A stretch of 35,054 bases of DNA, taken from NCBI GenBank assembly GCA_016124275.1, contig WGOA01000045.1, positions 1 to 35,054 of the forward strand, in the 5' to 3' direction. The translations under genes and the position numbers were made by a program. Of the stretch, positions 15,343-23,577 are shown in pieces; the stretch's first letter is position 1, and each line of letters starts with the position of its first letter. Source of the stretch: Bacteroidota bacterium (GTDB taxonomy: Bacteria; Bacteroidota; Bacteroidia; Chitinophagales; BACL12). Below the pieces are notes generated by a model, which made no database searches, was not told the DNA's origin, and saw only the letters and a list, made by a program, of their open reading frames with translations.

Positions 15343-16398
15343 ATGAACGCAATTCCCCCGTTTTCCAAGCTGATAAAACCCGGAAGGCATCGTGCTGGTC
15401 TGCACCTTCGGGCGGGCAAGCAGTCTGGTCGCTCAGCGCTCCTGGTTGTGGCATTGGGGTTCGTCCTGGCTTGGACCGGTTGTGAACGCACGGTCATTCC
15501 CGTTTATCCTGAGTTTCCGGACAACCCTTTCGACCAGATTGATTACGGCCAGGGTGTTCTGGAAGAATTGCCTTTGGATTCCTCCAGTTTGCTGGGGTTG
15601 CACCGCTACCTTTTCGCCCCAACCTGCGCGCAGCCAGGATGCCACGACGGCAGCTTTGAACCCGATTTCAGGACGGTGCAAAGCGCTTACCAGACCTTGG
15701 TTTACCACCCGGTTATCAAAAACAATGAGGGCGAAAACTACCAGTACCGCGTGGTTCCGGGCAACCGCGCCAAAAGTTGGTTGTGGGAACGCGTTACCAC
15801 AGACGACGCCGTTTTAGGGCGAATGCCGCTGTACGACACGCTGACGCCCGGCGAGCTGGAAGCCATTCGAACCTGGATTGACCAGGGTGCACCCGATGCG
15901 ATGGGCGTAAACGCCGTGCTCCCCAATGTGCAACCCTCCGTTTACGGCTGGCTGGCCTACGATCGCGAAGACAGCACCCGCTATGACCTCAACCGACTGG
16001 ATGCCATAAGCCCCATGCGCTTGCCCGCTGGCCGGGAAGTTGCCTTTTATTTTGGGGTGTATGACTTTGATGATCAAGGGGTTTTTGGTGCTGGTTTTGA
16101 AATGACGTTCAACAAAGCCCGGATTGGCGACCACCCTTATGCCATTGTGGAGGAACCCTACCGGGACATGCAGGTACTGCCTGCTGCCAGCCCTGTGATG
16201 GGTTCGTTTTTCTTTGACCCTACGGGGTCCGCGCCTTTCTACCACCGCCTGGTGGTTAACACGGATGAATTTGTGCGCAACCGCGTCTATTTCGTCCGGT
16301 TGTACGTGCAGGACAGCCAGCACGACCAACCCACAGAATGGCCGGAAAGCGGCAGCCAGTATTACCTCCTCTCGCTGATGTCTTTTATGGTGGAATAA
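15343..16398 (+). CDS. Lipoprotein with C-x4-C-H haem-type motif (PSCyt1-like, tentative)
   Basis: 351 residues. A long, basic n-region (to about residue 30) precedes the hydrophobic core and lipobox AWTGC. At residues 95-101 the sequence CAQPGCH is a C-x4-C-H motif, as in many cytochrome-like domains annotated PSCyt1 or c-type cytochrome in Planctomycetes and myxobacteria. The following pattern also fits: YRVVPGNRAKSWLWERVT, then LGRMPLYDTLTPGELEAIRTWIDQGAP; Met161 is a candidate sixth haem ligand. Residues beyond 200 are beta-rich (YGWLAYDRED..., AFYFGVYDFDDQG) and unrecognised. Covalent haem attachment would need a c-type maturation system and is not proven for the x4 spacing. The gene follows the DUF1501-like gene by 50 bases. 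Confidence 0.75.
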   Translation: MNAIPPFSKLIKPGRHRAGLHLRAGKQSGRSALLVVALGFVLAWTGCERTVIPVYPEFPDNPFDQIDYGQGVLEELPLDSSSLLGLHRYLFAPTCAQPGCHDGSFEPDFRTVQSAYQTLVYHPVIKNNEGENYQYRVVPGNRAKSWLWERVTTDDAVLGRMPLYDTLTPGELEAIRTWIDQGAPDAMGVNAVLPNVQPSVYGWLAYDREDSTRYDLNRLDAISPMRLPAGREVAFYFGVYDFDDQGVFGAGFEMTFNKARIGDHPYAIVEEPYRDMQVLPAASPVMGSFFFDPTGSAPFYHRLVVNTDEFVRNRVYFVRLYVQDSQHDQPTEWPESGSQYYLLSLMSFMVE

Positions 16399-16429
16399 AT
16401 GCTGTTCTGCCCACAACCGAACACCGCTC

Positions 16430-16897
16430 ATGGCTAAACCTGATCCCTTTGCTGCAAAACTGCTCAGCGTACTACCGGCCATGCTGATGCTGGCCGGCTG
16501 TGGAGCGTCCGGATCAGATCCCCTTCCCCCTGAACCCGTCATCGAGTTACAGGCGGTTAACCCTTCTACCATTGTCGCGCTTCAAGACTCCATTGTGTTT
16601 GTGTTGGCCTATACGGATGGAGACGGCGACCTGGGTTTCCCCGAAGCAGATTCGGCCGCGGTGTACATCACCGACGAGCGTTTTCCACTCACGGAAAGAT
16701 TTCACCTCGCTCCGCTGGCTCCGGAGGGAGCTGCCATTGCCATTACAGGGGTCTTAATTGTTGTTCTTCCCCGCACCATCATGAAAGATCCGACCGCCGC
16801 ATCCGAGCAGGCGATCTTTTCCATTCGGGTGCGCGATCGGGCTGGAAATTGGAGCAATACCGAGCAATCCGGCGCGTTGACCGTATTGCCGGATTGA
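16430..16897 (+). CDS. Small lipoprotein with Asp/Gly-rich loop
   Basis: 155 residues. MAKPDPFAAKLLSVLPAMLMLAGC is a lipoprotein signal with lipobox LAGC. The mature part starts with an acidic, proline-rich linker and then IVFVLAYTDGDGDLGFPEAD, the D-G-D-G-D-[IL]-G loop found in many small Bacteroidota lipoproteins, which may bind calcium. It ends FSIRVRDRAGNWSNTEQSGALTVLPD, an immunoglobulin-like last strand pair. It is the last gene of the envelope cluster, 31 bases after the C-x4-C-H lipoprotein. Function unknown. Confidence 0.75.
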   Translation: MAKPDPFAAKLLSVLPAMLMLAGCGASGSDPLPPEPVIELQAVNPSTIVALQDSIVFVLAYTDGDGDLGFPEADSAAVYITDERFPLTERFHLAPLAPEGAAIAITGVLIVVLPRTIMKDPTAASEQAIFSIRVRDRAGNWSNTEQSGALTVLPD

Positions 16898-16985
16898 TGC
16901 CGCAAATGATTGATATCCAGTCTGGAATGATTCCTATCATCCACCGAAATGACACGTTCATGACATTTGAGCGGAGCTTCGGCGG

Positions 16986-16993
16986 GAACTTTG
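16986..16993 (+). promoter_or_regulatory. Candidate hemA promoter box GAACTTTG
   Basis: The 269-base gap before hemA contains GAACTTTG, one mismatch from TAnnTTTG, with a TTG 16 bases upstream. If used, the leader would be about 170 bases. I see no riboswitch-like structure or other gene in the rest of the gap. Confidence 0.3.
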
Positions 16994-17166
16994 TACCCGA
17001 CTGAACCAGGGGGAAAATTGCGGTGGGAGCACGGCAAAAAACCTCCGGAAAAAACCAAACCGAAGGCTCCAACCGAAAAGCAATCCTGAAGGTCTGTCAA
17101 AGTGGTGTTTGACCGGTTTTCATCGAGGAAGTTTTGGTCTGTTGGAAGCAACTCAAGGAATCCTTT

Positions 17167-18450
17167 GTGGAGCAATACAAGCTGCTGACGGTAACGCACA
17201 AGCGTGTCCCGCTTACTCAGTTAAACGCATACTACGTTTCCCGGCAGGGCGATGCTCATAACCGCGATCAGCAGTGTTTGGCGCTGCGGGAGCGTTTCAA
17301 CCTGGAAGAGCTGTTTTATCTGGAAACCTGTAACCGGGTTGTGTACCTCTTTACAGCAGACCAGCACTTAGACGTTGATTTTATCAGCGCATTTTTTGCG
17401 CACATCAATCCGGAGATCGCGCTCGATGGCGACCATGGTGTTCTGCAGGCCGTTCAAGCCTACGAAGGGCTGAATGCCATTGCCCACCTGCACGAAATTG
17501 CGGCGTCCATGGATTCGCTCGTTGTCGGGGAGCGCGAAATTCTGCGCCAATTCCGCCAAGCCTACGAGCATTGCCAGCAGCTCGGCCTCACAGGCGATGA
17601 CCTGCGGATTGCCTTCAAGTTTGTTATTCCTGCGGCCAAGCGCATCTACACCGAGACGCGCATTGCCGAAAATCCCGTTTCAGTCGTTTCGCTGGCTGCC
17701 CGGGCGTTGCGCGATGCCCAGCTTCCCGCTGATGCCAGAATCCTGATCATCGGGGCCGGACAGACCATGCAGTTGATGGCCAAGTTCCTGCGGCCCATGG
17801 GCTTTTCCAATTATACCGTCTTCAATCGTACCCTGACCAAAGCGGAGTCGCTGGCGGCTTCGCTCGGGGGAAGGGCCTATTCGCTTGAGCAGCTTGCGCA
17901 CTATACAGGGGGCTTTGATGCGCTGATCACCTGCACAGGCTCCACGGGCGTTGTGGTAGATACCGAATTGTACAGCACATTGCTTGGACAGGACCAGCGC
18001 CCCAAACTTGTGGTGGATCTGGCGGTTCCAGCCGATGTACACCCCGCGGTCTTAAGCCTGTTTCCCTTGCGCTACGTGGGCATCGAGTCGCTCCGAAGCG
18101 TTGCTCAAGCCAACTTAGCCAGTCGGGTAGAGGAATTGGAGAAGGCCAAAGTGCTCATTGCCCGATTTGTCGAAGAGTTTAGAAGCGCCTGGCAAATGCG
18201 TCAGGTTGAACGGATGTTCAGCAACATACCCGCTGAGGTGCAGCGGCTCCGCCGCCGCGCAGTGGATGAGGTCTTTGCCCGCGATTTGCAGGGCATGGAC
18301 CCTGCGAGCCGCGAAACGCTTGACAAAGTGTTGGACTACCTGGAGCGAAAGTTTGTGGCCCTGCCTGTAACGGGAGCGCGCCAGGCCCTGGAGGCCCAGT
18401 TGAAAGACGGCAAAATAGCCCGTTCACCGCTGCGTCGCGTAGCGCGATGA
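17167..18450 (+). CDS. hemA: Glutamyl-tRNA reductase HemA
   Basis: 427 residues from a GTG at 17167. The frame is open from a TTG at 17134, but the GTG start puts the protein on the family N-terminus (EQYKLLTVTHKRVPL) and the catalytic cysteine at position 55 (FYLETCNRVVYLF), close to the usual position near 50. It reduces glutamyl-tRNA to glutamate-1-semialdehyde with NADPH, the first step of C5-type haem synthesis. Other motifs: HEIAASMDSLVVGEREILRQFRQAY (tRNA/substrate region), AAKRIYTETRIAE, the Rossmann segment ILIIGAGQTMQLMAKFL, VFNRT, and the C-terminal dimerisation helix. It precedes hemCD by 158 bases with nothing convincing in the gap except a TATAAT-like box just before hemCD. Confidence 0.95.
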   Translation: MEQYKLLTVTHKRVPLTQLNAYYVSRQGDAHNRDQQCLALRERFNLEELFYLETCNRVVYLFTADQHLDVDFISAFFAHINPEIALDGDHGVLQAVQAYEGLNAIAHLHEIAASMDSLVVGEREILRQFRQAYEHCQQLGLTGDDLRIAFKFVIPAAKRIYTETRIAENPVSVVSLAARALRDAQLPADARILIIGAGQTMQLMAKFLRPMGFSNYTVFNRTLTKAESLAASLGGRAYSLEQLAHYTGGFDALITCTGSTGVVVDTELYSTLLGQDQRPKLVVDLAVPADVHPAVLSLFPLRYVGIESLRSVAQANLASRVEELEKAKVLIARFVEEFRSAWQMRQVERMFSNIPAEVQRLRRRAVDEVFARDLQGMDPASRETLDKVLDYLERKFVALPVTGARQALEAQLKDGKIARSPLRRVAR

Positions 18451-18608
18451 ACCCTTCCAGTCCTTATTTTTTGCAATCCTGACCAAAGCCCTTCCCCCGC
18501 CTTGTTTGCAGCGCGGCCGCTTCCGCAGACGTTTGAATATGCGCTTGCCCTGGCGTTTACTTGCCTTGAGGTAACCTGGATTTCTAAAAGTTCCTATAAT
18601 TTCACGGG

Positions 18609-20168
18609 ATGTCCAAGACTTTGGTAGTGGGAACACGTGGCAGTGAACTGGCGCTGTGGCAGGCCCATTTTTTGCAACAACAACTGAGCGGCCAGGGGGT
18701 GGCCACCGAGTTGCGCATTATCCGCACCCATGGCGATCGGGTTCAGGACCGCTCCTTTGCCCAGCTGAGCGGCACGGGTTTTTTTACCGCCGAATTGGAG
18801 CACGCGCTTCAGCAGCGCGAGATCGATGTTGCGGTGCATTCGCACAAGGATTTGCCAACGCAAATGCCGGCGGATCTGGTGATCGGAGCGGTGTCCTATC
18901 GGGCTGATCCTTCGGACTGGTTGTTGATTCACCCGCAGGCGATAGACCGACGCGAGATGCTGGATCTGAAACCCGGCGCGCGCGTTGGAACATCTTCGGT
19001 GCGGCGGCAATCTCAGCTGCTGGCTATGCGGCCGGATCTGGGTATGGTGCCTGTTCGCGGCAATGTTCCCACAAGGCTGCAAAAAGTGTTGGATGGGGAA
19101 TTGGATGCGGTGGTTCTGGCAGGAGCAGGGCTGGAGCGCCTGGGCCTGCCGCTGCAAGGACTGGAAGTGCACAAACTCAACCCTCGCGATTATCCCCCGG
19201 CTCCTGCACAGGGGGTCTTAGCTTTTCAGGCGCGCAAGGATGACGCAGAGACCCTGGCCGTTTTGGCCAAAATCAATGATTTTCATTCGGCCTTTTTGAT
19301 TCGGGCAGAACGCCAGGTTTTGGCCAATCTTCGCGGCGGATGCCAATTGCCTTTGGGCGCCTATGCCGAAGAAAAGGATGGTATTTCGTATTTGTCCCTT
19401 AGTCTGGGCAGTGCTGACGGGCGTTTCCCGCGGCGTTTGCGCCTGGAGCACCCCGATCCGGATGTGCTGGTTGTTGAAGCCTGGCGAAAGCTCCACGCAC
19501 CGGCTCCCGGCTCCATCTTCATCAGCCGCGATCTGGCACCAGACAGCGTGTTGGCAAGGGCCTGTGCCGATCATGCTATTTCTGTGCACGCCCAATCGCT
19601 GCTGGATTTTGAGCCGGTTCCAGGACCCTGGCCCGCAGACGGCCAATGGCTGATGTTCAGCAGCAGAACGGCGGCAGGCTTGTTTGCCTCACAGGATCAG
19701 CGCCTCTTCGCGCATTGTCGTTTCGGGGCCATTGGCGAAGGGACAGCGCGCGCTTTGCGGCGGTTAGGAGTTCCGGTGGCCGTTACCCTTGATCCGCAAG
19801 ATCTTGACCAAAGCTGCCGCGATTTTGCCGAAAAAGCTGCTGGTCAAACGGTCGTTTTTCCCCAGGCAGAAAACAGCCTGCGGAGTATTCAGGAGCGTTT
19901 AGCTGGTCAGGTCAATGTGGTGGATTGGGTCGTGTACCGCAACAGCCCCAAAAAGGACGTGGTTGTTCCCGATGTTCAACTGGCCATACTGACCAGTCCC
20001 ATGAATGCCCGCAATTACCTGGAGCACTATCCGGAGCGAAAAAGTAAACGCATGATTGCTATAGGCGAGAGCACGGCCAAGGCGCTTCGCCAGGCTGGTG
20101 CCTTTCATATTTTTGAAGCGCGCAGACCCAGCGATTTGGCGTTGGTGGAAGCGGTGTTCAGCGCGTAG
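18609..20168 (+). CDS. hemCD: Fused porphobilinogen deaminase and uroporphyrinogen-III synthase
   Basis: 519 residues. Residues 1 to about 295 are HemC: LVVGTRGSELALWQA, IIRTHGDRVQD, VAVHSHKDLPTQMP, GTSSVRRQSQLLAMRPDL, VRGNVPTRLQKV, and the dipyrromethane-cofactor Cys245 in LRGGCQLPLGAY. HemC polymerises four porphobilinogens to hydroxymethylbilane. From about 300 (GSIFISRDLAPDSVLARAC) to the end is HemD: MFSSRTAAGLFA, AIGEGTARALRRLGVPV, VVYRNSPKKDV, ILTSPMNARNYLEHYP, IAIGESTAKALRQAGA. HemD closes and inverts ring D. The fusion would pass the unstable intermediate directly. Downstream of hemA on the same strand. The last codons overlap a 19-base tandem repeat. Confidence 0.93.
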   Translation: MSKTLVVGTRGSELALWQAHFLQQQLSGQGVATELRIIRTHGDRVQDRSFAQLSGTGFFTAELEHALQQREIDVAVHSHKDLPTQMPADLVIGAVSYRADPSDWLLIHPQAIDRREMLDLKPGARVGTSSVRRQSQLLAMRPDLGMVPVRGNVPTRLQKVLDGELDAVVLAGAGLERLGLPLQGLEVHKLNPRDYPPAPAQGVLAFQARKDDAETLAVLAKINDFHSAFLIRAERQVLANLRGGCQLPLGAYAEEKDGISYLSLSLGSADGRFPRRLRLEHPDPDVLVVEAWRKLHAPAPGSIFISRDLAPDSVLARACADHAISVHAQSLLDFEPVPGPWPADGQWLMFSSRTAAGLFASQDQRLFAHCRFGAIGEGTARALRRLGVPVAVTLDPQDLDQSCRDFAEKAAGQTVVFPQAENSLRSIQERLAGQVNVVDWVVYRNSPKKDVVVPDVQLAILTSPMNARNYLEHYPERKSKRMIAIGESTAKALRQAGAFHIFEARRPSDLALVEAVFSA

Positions 20169-20213
20169 CGGAGTATTCAGCGCGCGGCATAGCGTTCAGC
20201 GCGTAGCAGGGCG
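20157..20213. repeat. Degenerate 19-base tandem repeat, three units
   Basis: Three consecutive 19-base units start TTCAGCGCG: TTCAGCGCGTAGCGGAGTA, TTCAGCGCGCGGCATAGCG and TTCAGCGCGTAGCAGGGCG; a fourth begins TTCTGC and decays. The first unit contains the hemCD stop (TAG at 20166-20168). The array fills most of the convergent gap between hemCD and ald. Confidence 0.7.
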
Positions 20214-20238
20214 TTCTGCATTGAACATTTGTTCAGTT

Positions 20239-21468
20239 TTACATGCTCGAGGTCAGCAGCAGGTTGAGTTCTGTGTACTTTAACCCGAAGCTTTGCGACA
20301 AATGCGCATTGGTCAAAAAGCCGTTGTAGAGGTAAGCTCCATTGCGGGCGCCCGCAGAGTATCGGATCAGGTGTTCAAAACCGCCGTAGTCGCTGGCTTT
20401 GAGCAAGGTTGTGGTCACGATATTGGAAACGGCCTGGCTGGCCGTTTTGGATACCCGGGAGGCGATGTTGGGCACACCGTAGTGAATAACATCGTATTTT
20501 CTAAACGTAGGTTGCTTATGGTTGGTCACCTCAGAGGTCTCAAAACAGCCGCCCTGGTCAATGGATACGTCAACGATCACGGAACCGGGCTTCATGTTGG
20601 CCACCATTTCTTCATTAACCACAATAGGAGTGCGCCCTAGTTCGGAATGGATGGCGCCAATGACAACATCAGCGGTCATTAACTCCTGGGCCAAAATTTC
20701 CATGTTCAGGGTTGAGGTGGGCAACCTCGTCCCGATGTTGTTCTGAAGCCGGAGTAATTTATAAATATTATTGTCAAATATTTTTACCAACGCCCCCAAG
20801 CCCAGCGCTGCCCGAGTGGCAAATTCCCCCACCACACCGGCTCCCAGGACAATGACTTTTGTCGGCGGAATTCCTGAAATGCCTCCCATCAACATGCCTT
20901 TGCCGTGGGTGGAATCGCTGAGCAATTCTGAGGCAATCAGAATGGCCGAACTCCCGGCGATTTCGGACATGGATCGCACAAAAGGGAAGGTGCCGCTTTC
21001 GTCTTTAATGTATTCAAAAGCGAATGCGGTGACGCGCTTTCGCATCAGGGTTTGCACCAACTCAGCCTTTAAGGTAGGCAGGTGAATGGGCGAAATGAGG
21101 GTTTGTTTATCGTGCAACAGTTCGGCCTCCGGCAAACTGATCGGCGCCACTTTAAGGATGACATTGGCCTGAAAAACCTGTTCGGTATCGTACACCACGC
21201 GGGCGCCGGCATTGGCGTATTCCCGGTCTGAAAAGTGCGCGCGCGCGCCTGCACCGGATTCAATGACCACAATGTGATCGTTGTTGACCAGTGTTTTGAC
21301 GGAATCGGGATCCAGCGCTACCCGGTTCTCCTGAAAGGCGCGCTCTAAGGGCACACCGATATAGAGGTTGTTTCCCTTTTGCCCTGTTGCCAGCGGCTTT
21401 TCGAGTGTTTTCCAGCCGGACTGCGCTGCGAGCTCAGCGAAACCGGGCAATTTGCTTTCTTCAGCCAT
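20239..21468 (-). CDS. ald: Alanine dehydrogenase
   Basis: 409 residues, about 35 longer at the N-terminus than the usual 370, a common feature in Bacteroidota. It interconverts alanine and pyruvate plus ammonia with NAD. Motifs: YIGVPLERAFQENRVALDPDSV (substrate-binding Arg), SPIHLPTLKAELVQTL, AFEYIKDESGTFPFVRSMSEIAG, the Rossmann loop KVIVLGAGVVGEFATRAALGLGA, and VIVDVSIDQGGCFET containing the catalytic Asp. Its start lies within the last codons of tsaE (8-base overlap), so ald is translated from the porX-tsaE-ald transcript. A related enzyme, the NAD(P) transhydrogenase alpha chain, is unlikely given the full-length match and single gene. Confidence 0.93.
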   Translation of the reverse strand: MAEESKLPGFAELAAQSGWKTLEKPLATGQKGNNLYIGVPLERAFQENRVALDPDSVKTLVNNDHIVVIESGAGARAHFSDREYANAGARVVYDTEQVFQANVILKVAPISLPEAELLHDKQTLISPIHLPTLKAELVQTLMRKRVTAFAFEYIKDESGTFPFVRSMSEIAGSSAILIASELLSDSTHGKGMLMGGISGIPPTKVIVLGAGVVGEFATRAALGLGALVKIFDNNIYKLLRLQNNIGTRLPTSTLNMEILAQELMTADVVIGAIHSELGRTPIVVNEEMVANMKPGSVIVDVSIDQGGCFETSEVTNHKQPTFRKYDVIHYGVPNIASRVSKTASQAVSNIVTTTLLKASDYGGFEHLIRYSAGARNGAYLYNGFLTNAHLSQSFGLKYTELNLLLTSSM

Positions 21469-21931
21469 TGGAATCCTTCGTTGAGGAAGAAACAGATGGG
21501 GAGCTATCCGGGATTAACCGTTCTATGAGCCGCTCACCCTGAGCCAGAACCGTCAGTTTCAGACGCACGGTATCGCCATCTAACCAGGGTTCTGCCAGCT
21601 CAGGCCACTCCAGAAAGCAGTATTCCGGACCGTCCAGGTAGCGTTCGAGACCCAGGTCGAACAGTTCTTGCGGTTGTTTTATTCGGTACAAATCGAGGTG
21701 AAAAACCAGGGGGTCAGGACCGTATTCATTCGCAAGGGCAAAGCTTGGGCTGCCTATTTCAGCCTCCGCCAGCCCCAATTGGCGGCAAAAAGCCCGAACC
21801 AACGCCGTTTTACCTGCGCCTAATGTACCGTAAAGTGCAAATTTCCGGCTAATCGCGCAACTGGTCAGGATCTGCCTGGCAATTGCATCCAAGTCGCCTG
21901 GAACTGTTGCCCGCCAGGAGGGTAGGGTCAT
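21461..21931 (-). CDS. tsaE: tRNA threonylcarbamoyladenosine biosynthesis ATPase TsaE
   Basis: 156 residues. The frame is open from 22000, but the ATG at 21931 (MTLPSWRATVPG) gives the family length and avoids overlapping porX. The P-loop is GTLGAGKTALVRAF; IGSPSFALANEY, HLDLYRIKQPQELFDLG and YCFLEWPELAEPWL are the conserved TsaE blocks. TsaE drives turnover of the TsaB/TsaD complex that makes t6A37 on ANN-decoding tRNAs. It lies 13 bases after porX and overlaps ald. Confidence 0.93.
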   Translation of the reverse strand: MTLPSWRATVPGDLDAIARQILTSCAISRKFALYGTLGAGKTALVRAFCRQLGLAEAEIGSPSFALANEYGPDPLVFHLDLYRIKQPQELFDLGLERYLDGPEYCFLEWPELAEPWLDGDTVRLKLTVLAQGERLIERLIPDSSPSVSSSTKDSNG

Positions 21932-21944
21932 AAGGTAGCGAAGG

Positions 21945-23495
21945 TTAGCGCTGGGTAAACAGGGCGTAAGGAACAATGATCTCTTCAAGCGAAACGCCAC
22001 CGTGCTGGAAGGTATCCCGAAAATAGTTCACGTAATGGTTGTAATTGTTCGGATAGACAAAAAAGAGGTCTTCCTTGGCAAAGATAAATGAAGAAGACAG
22101 GTGTTGCCGGGGCAGTTTAGCTTCGGCGGGTTCGCGAACTTCCAGTACATCCCGCTCGCTGTATTGCAAGTTCTTGCCGCTTTTGTAGCGCAGGTTGGTG
22201 GTGGTGTTCCGATCCCCGACTACTTTGGATGGCTGCCTCACCCGAATGGTGCCGTGGTCGGTGGTGACAATGATGCGCACTTTTCGATCCTCCAGGCGCT
22301 TTAAGGCGTCAAAAAGAGGGGAGTGTTCAAACCAGGATTCCGTCAGGGATCGGTAGGCACTTTCATCGCTGGCCAGTTCCTTCAGGACTTCCATTTCCGT
22401 TCGGGCATGGCTAAGCATGTCAACAAAATTATATACGATTACATTTAGCGTGTTATCAAGCCCGTGCAAGATTTCATCGTGCAGGTTTCTGGCAGCCTGG
22501 TTGTTGACGATTTTCAGGTAACTGGACCGGATGTTCAGACGGTGACGCGCCAGGTTGTCAGCCAGCAGCTCCTTTTCGAACATATTCTTGCCGCCTTCAT
22601 CTTCATCGTTTAGCCAGAGTTTGGGAAGCTTTTTTTCAATTTCTGAAGGCATCATGCCCGCGAAAAGCGCGTTTCGGCTGTACTGTGTTGCAGTAGGTAA
22701 AATAGAATAAAAATAATCCTCCTCCACCATGCGGAAATGCTTCTCCAGCATAGGATGAATAATCCTGAATTGATCATAGCGGAGGTTGTCAATGACCAGC
22801 AAGTAGGTGGGAATGTCATCCAGGAGCGGGAAGAGCTTTTTTTCCAGCACATTGTGCGACATGATGGGGGCATCGGATTTGCTGCCATGCTGCACCCAGT
22901 CCACATAGTTCCGGTCAATGAACTTAAAGAAAGCCACATTGGCTTCCTGCTTTTGCATGCTGAGCACTTCCTTCATCTGGTCGGCCCGCGAGCGGTCAAG
23001 TTCCAGTTCCCAATACACCAAGTTGCGGTAAACCTCTGCCCAGCCTGCAGCATCCAAATCGCTGTGCATAGAGCTGAATATGCGCTGAAACTCCTGCTGG
23101 TAAGCCGCATTTGTTTTTTCTGTGACGAGCCGCTGGTTGTCCGTAATTTTTTTTATGGTCATCAAAATTTGTTGCGGCTTCACCGGCTTGATCAGGTAGT
23201 CGGTAATCTGTGACCCGATGGCTTCTTCCATCAAATCTTCCGCTTCGTTTTTGGTGATCATCACCACGGGGAGGTTCGGCCGCTTGGATTTGATGCCGGT
23301 CAGCGTTTCCAGTCCGGACAACCCTGGCATGTTCTCATCCAGAAAAACCAAATCTATTTCGGGCCTGTCCACTGCTTCCAGCGCATCTTGTCCGTTGGTA
23401 ACCGGGATGACATCGTAGCCTTTATCGCGGAGGTACATCAACTGGGGTTTGAGCAAATCAATTTCGTCGTCCGCCCAAAGGATGGTTATAGGCAT
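21945..23495 (-). CDS. porX: PorX: response regulator with PglZ domain, T9SS regulator
   Basis: 516 residues, the usual PorX length. Residues 1-120 form a receiver: acidic pair D9/D10 (LWADDEIDLL), phospho-acceptor Asp53 (LVFLDENMPGLSG), Thr81 (VMITKNEAE) and Lys103 (DYLIKPVKP). A helical linker follows to about 200. The rest is an alkaline-phosphatase-fold PglZ domain: TYLLVIDNLRYDQFRII, ILPTATQYSRNALFAGMMP, YNFVDMLSHAR and VRIIVTTDHGTIRV carry the metal-binding and nucleophile residues. In Porphyromonas gingivalis PorX acts with the kinase PorY and sigma factor SigP on T9SS genes and has nucleotide phosphodiesterase activity. No PorY or SigP lies in this window. The T9SS cargo protease at 7158 fits its presence. 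Confidence 0.93.
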   Translation of the reverse strand: MPITILWADDEIDLLKPQLMYLRDKGYDVIPVTNGQDALEAVDRPEIDLVFLDENMPGLSGLETLTGIKSKRPNLPVVMITKNEAEDLMEEAIGSQITDYLIKPVKPQQILMTIKKITDNQRLVTEKTNAAYQQEFQRIFSSMHSDLDAAGWAEVYRNLVYWELELDRSRADQMKEVLSMQKQEANVAFFKFIDRNYVDWVQHGSKSDAPIMSHNVLEKKLFPLLDDIPTYLLVIDNLRYDQFRIIHPMLEKHFRMVEEDYFYSILPTATQYSRNALFAGMMPSEIEKKLPKLWLNDEDEGGKNMFEKELLADNLARHRLNIRSSYLKIVNNQAARNLHDEILHGLDNTLNVIVYNFVDMLSHARTEMEVLKELASDESAYRSLTESWFEHSPLFDALKRLEDRKVRIIVTTDHGTIRVRQPSKVVGDRNTTTNLRYKSGKNLQYSERDVLEVREPAEAKLPRQHLSSSFIFAKEDLFFVYPNNYNHYVNYFRDTFQHGGVSLEEIIVPYALFTQR

Positions 23496-23569
23496 AGGGA
23501 AGGCTTTTGTGGATAAATGGTTCTTTGATTCGCGGCGTGCATCTTCGGCAAACTAACGACGGATCCCCT

Positions 23570-23577
23570 TAGTTTTG
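23570..23577 (+). promoter_or_regulatory. Bacteroidota -7 promoter box TAGTTTTG upstream of the HD hydrolase
   Basis: Exact TAnnTTTG match in the 181-base gap between divergent porX and the HD gene; the leader would be about 95 bases. No TTG lies 17-23 bases upstream. On the other strand TTAGTTTG (complement of 23549-23556) is one mismatch from consensus and may serve porX. Confidence 0.4.

Noticed and set aside
15814-16572. Open frame of 252 codons on the minus strand
   Set aside because: Antisense to two lipoprotein genes with clear signal peptides; low-complexity, histidine-rich translation without known motifs.
18424-18636. Short, very basic minus-strand frame in the hemA-hemCD gap
   Set aside because: It overlaps both flanking genes, and its sequence (many Lys/Arg) matches no ribosomal or DNA-binding family I know.
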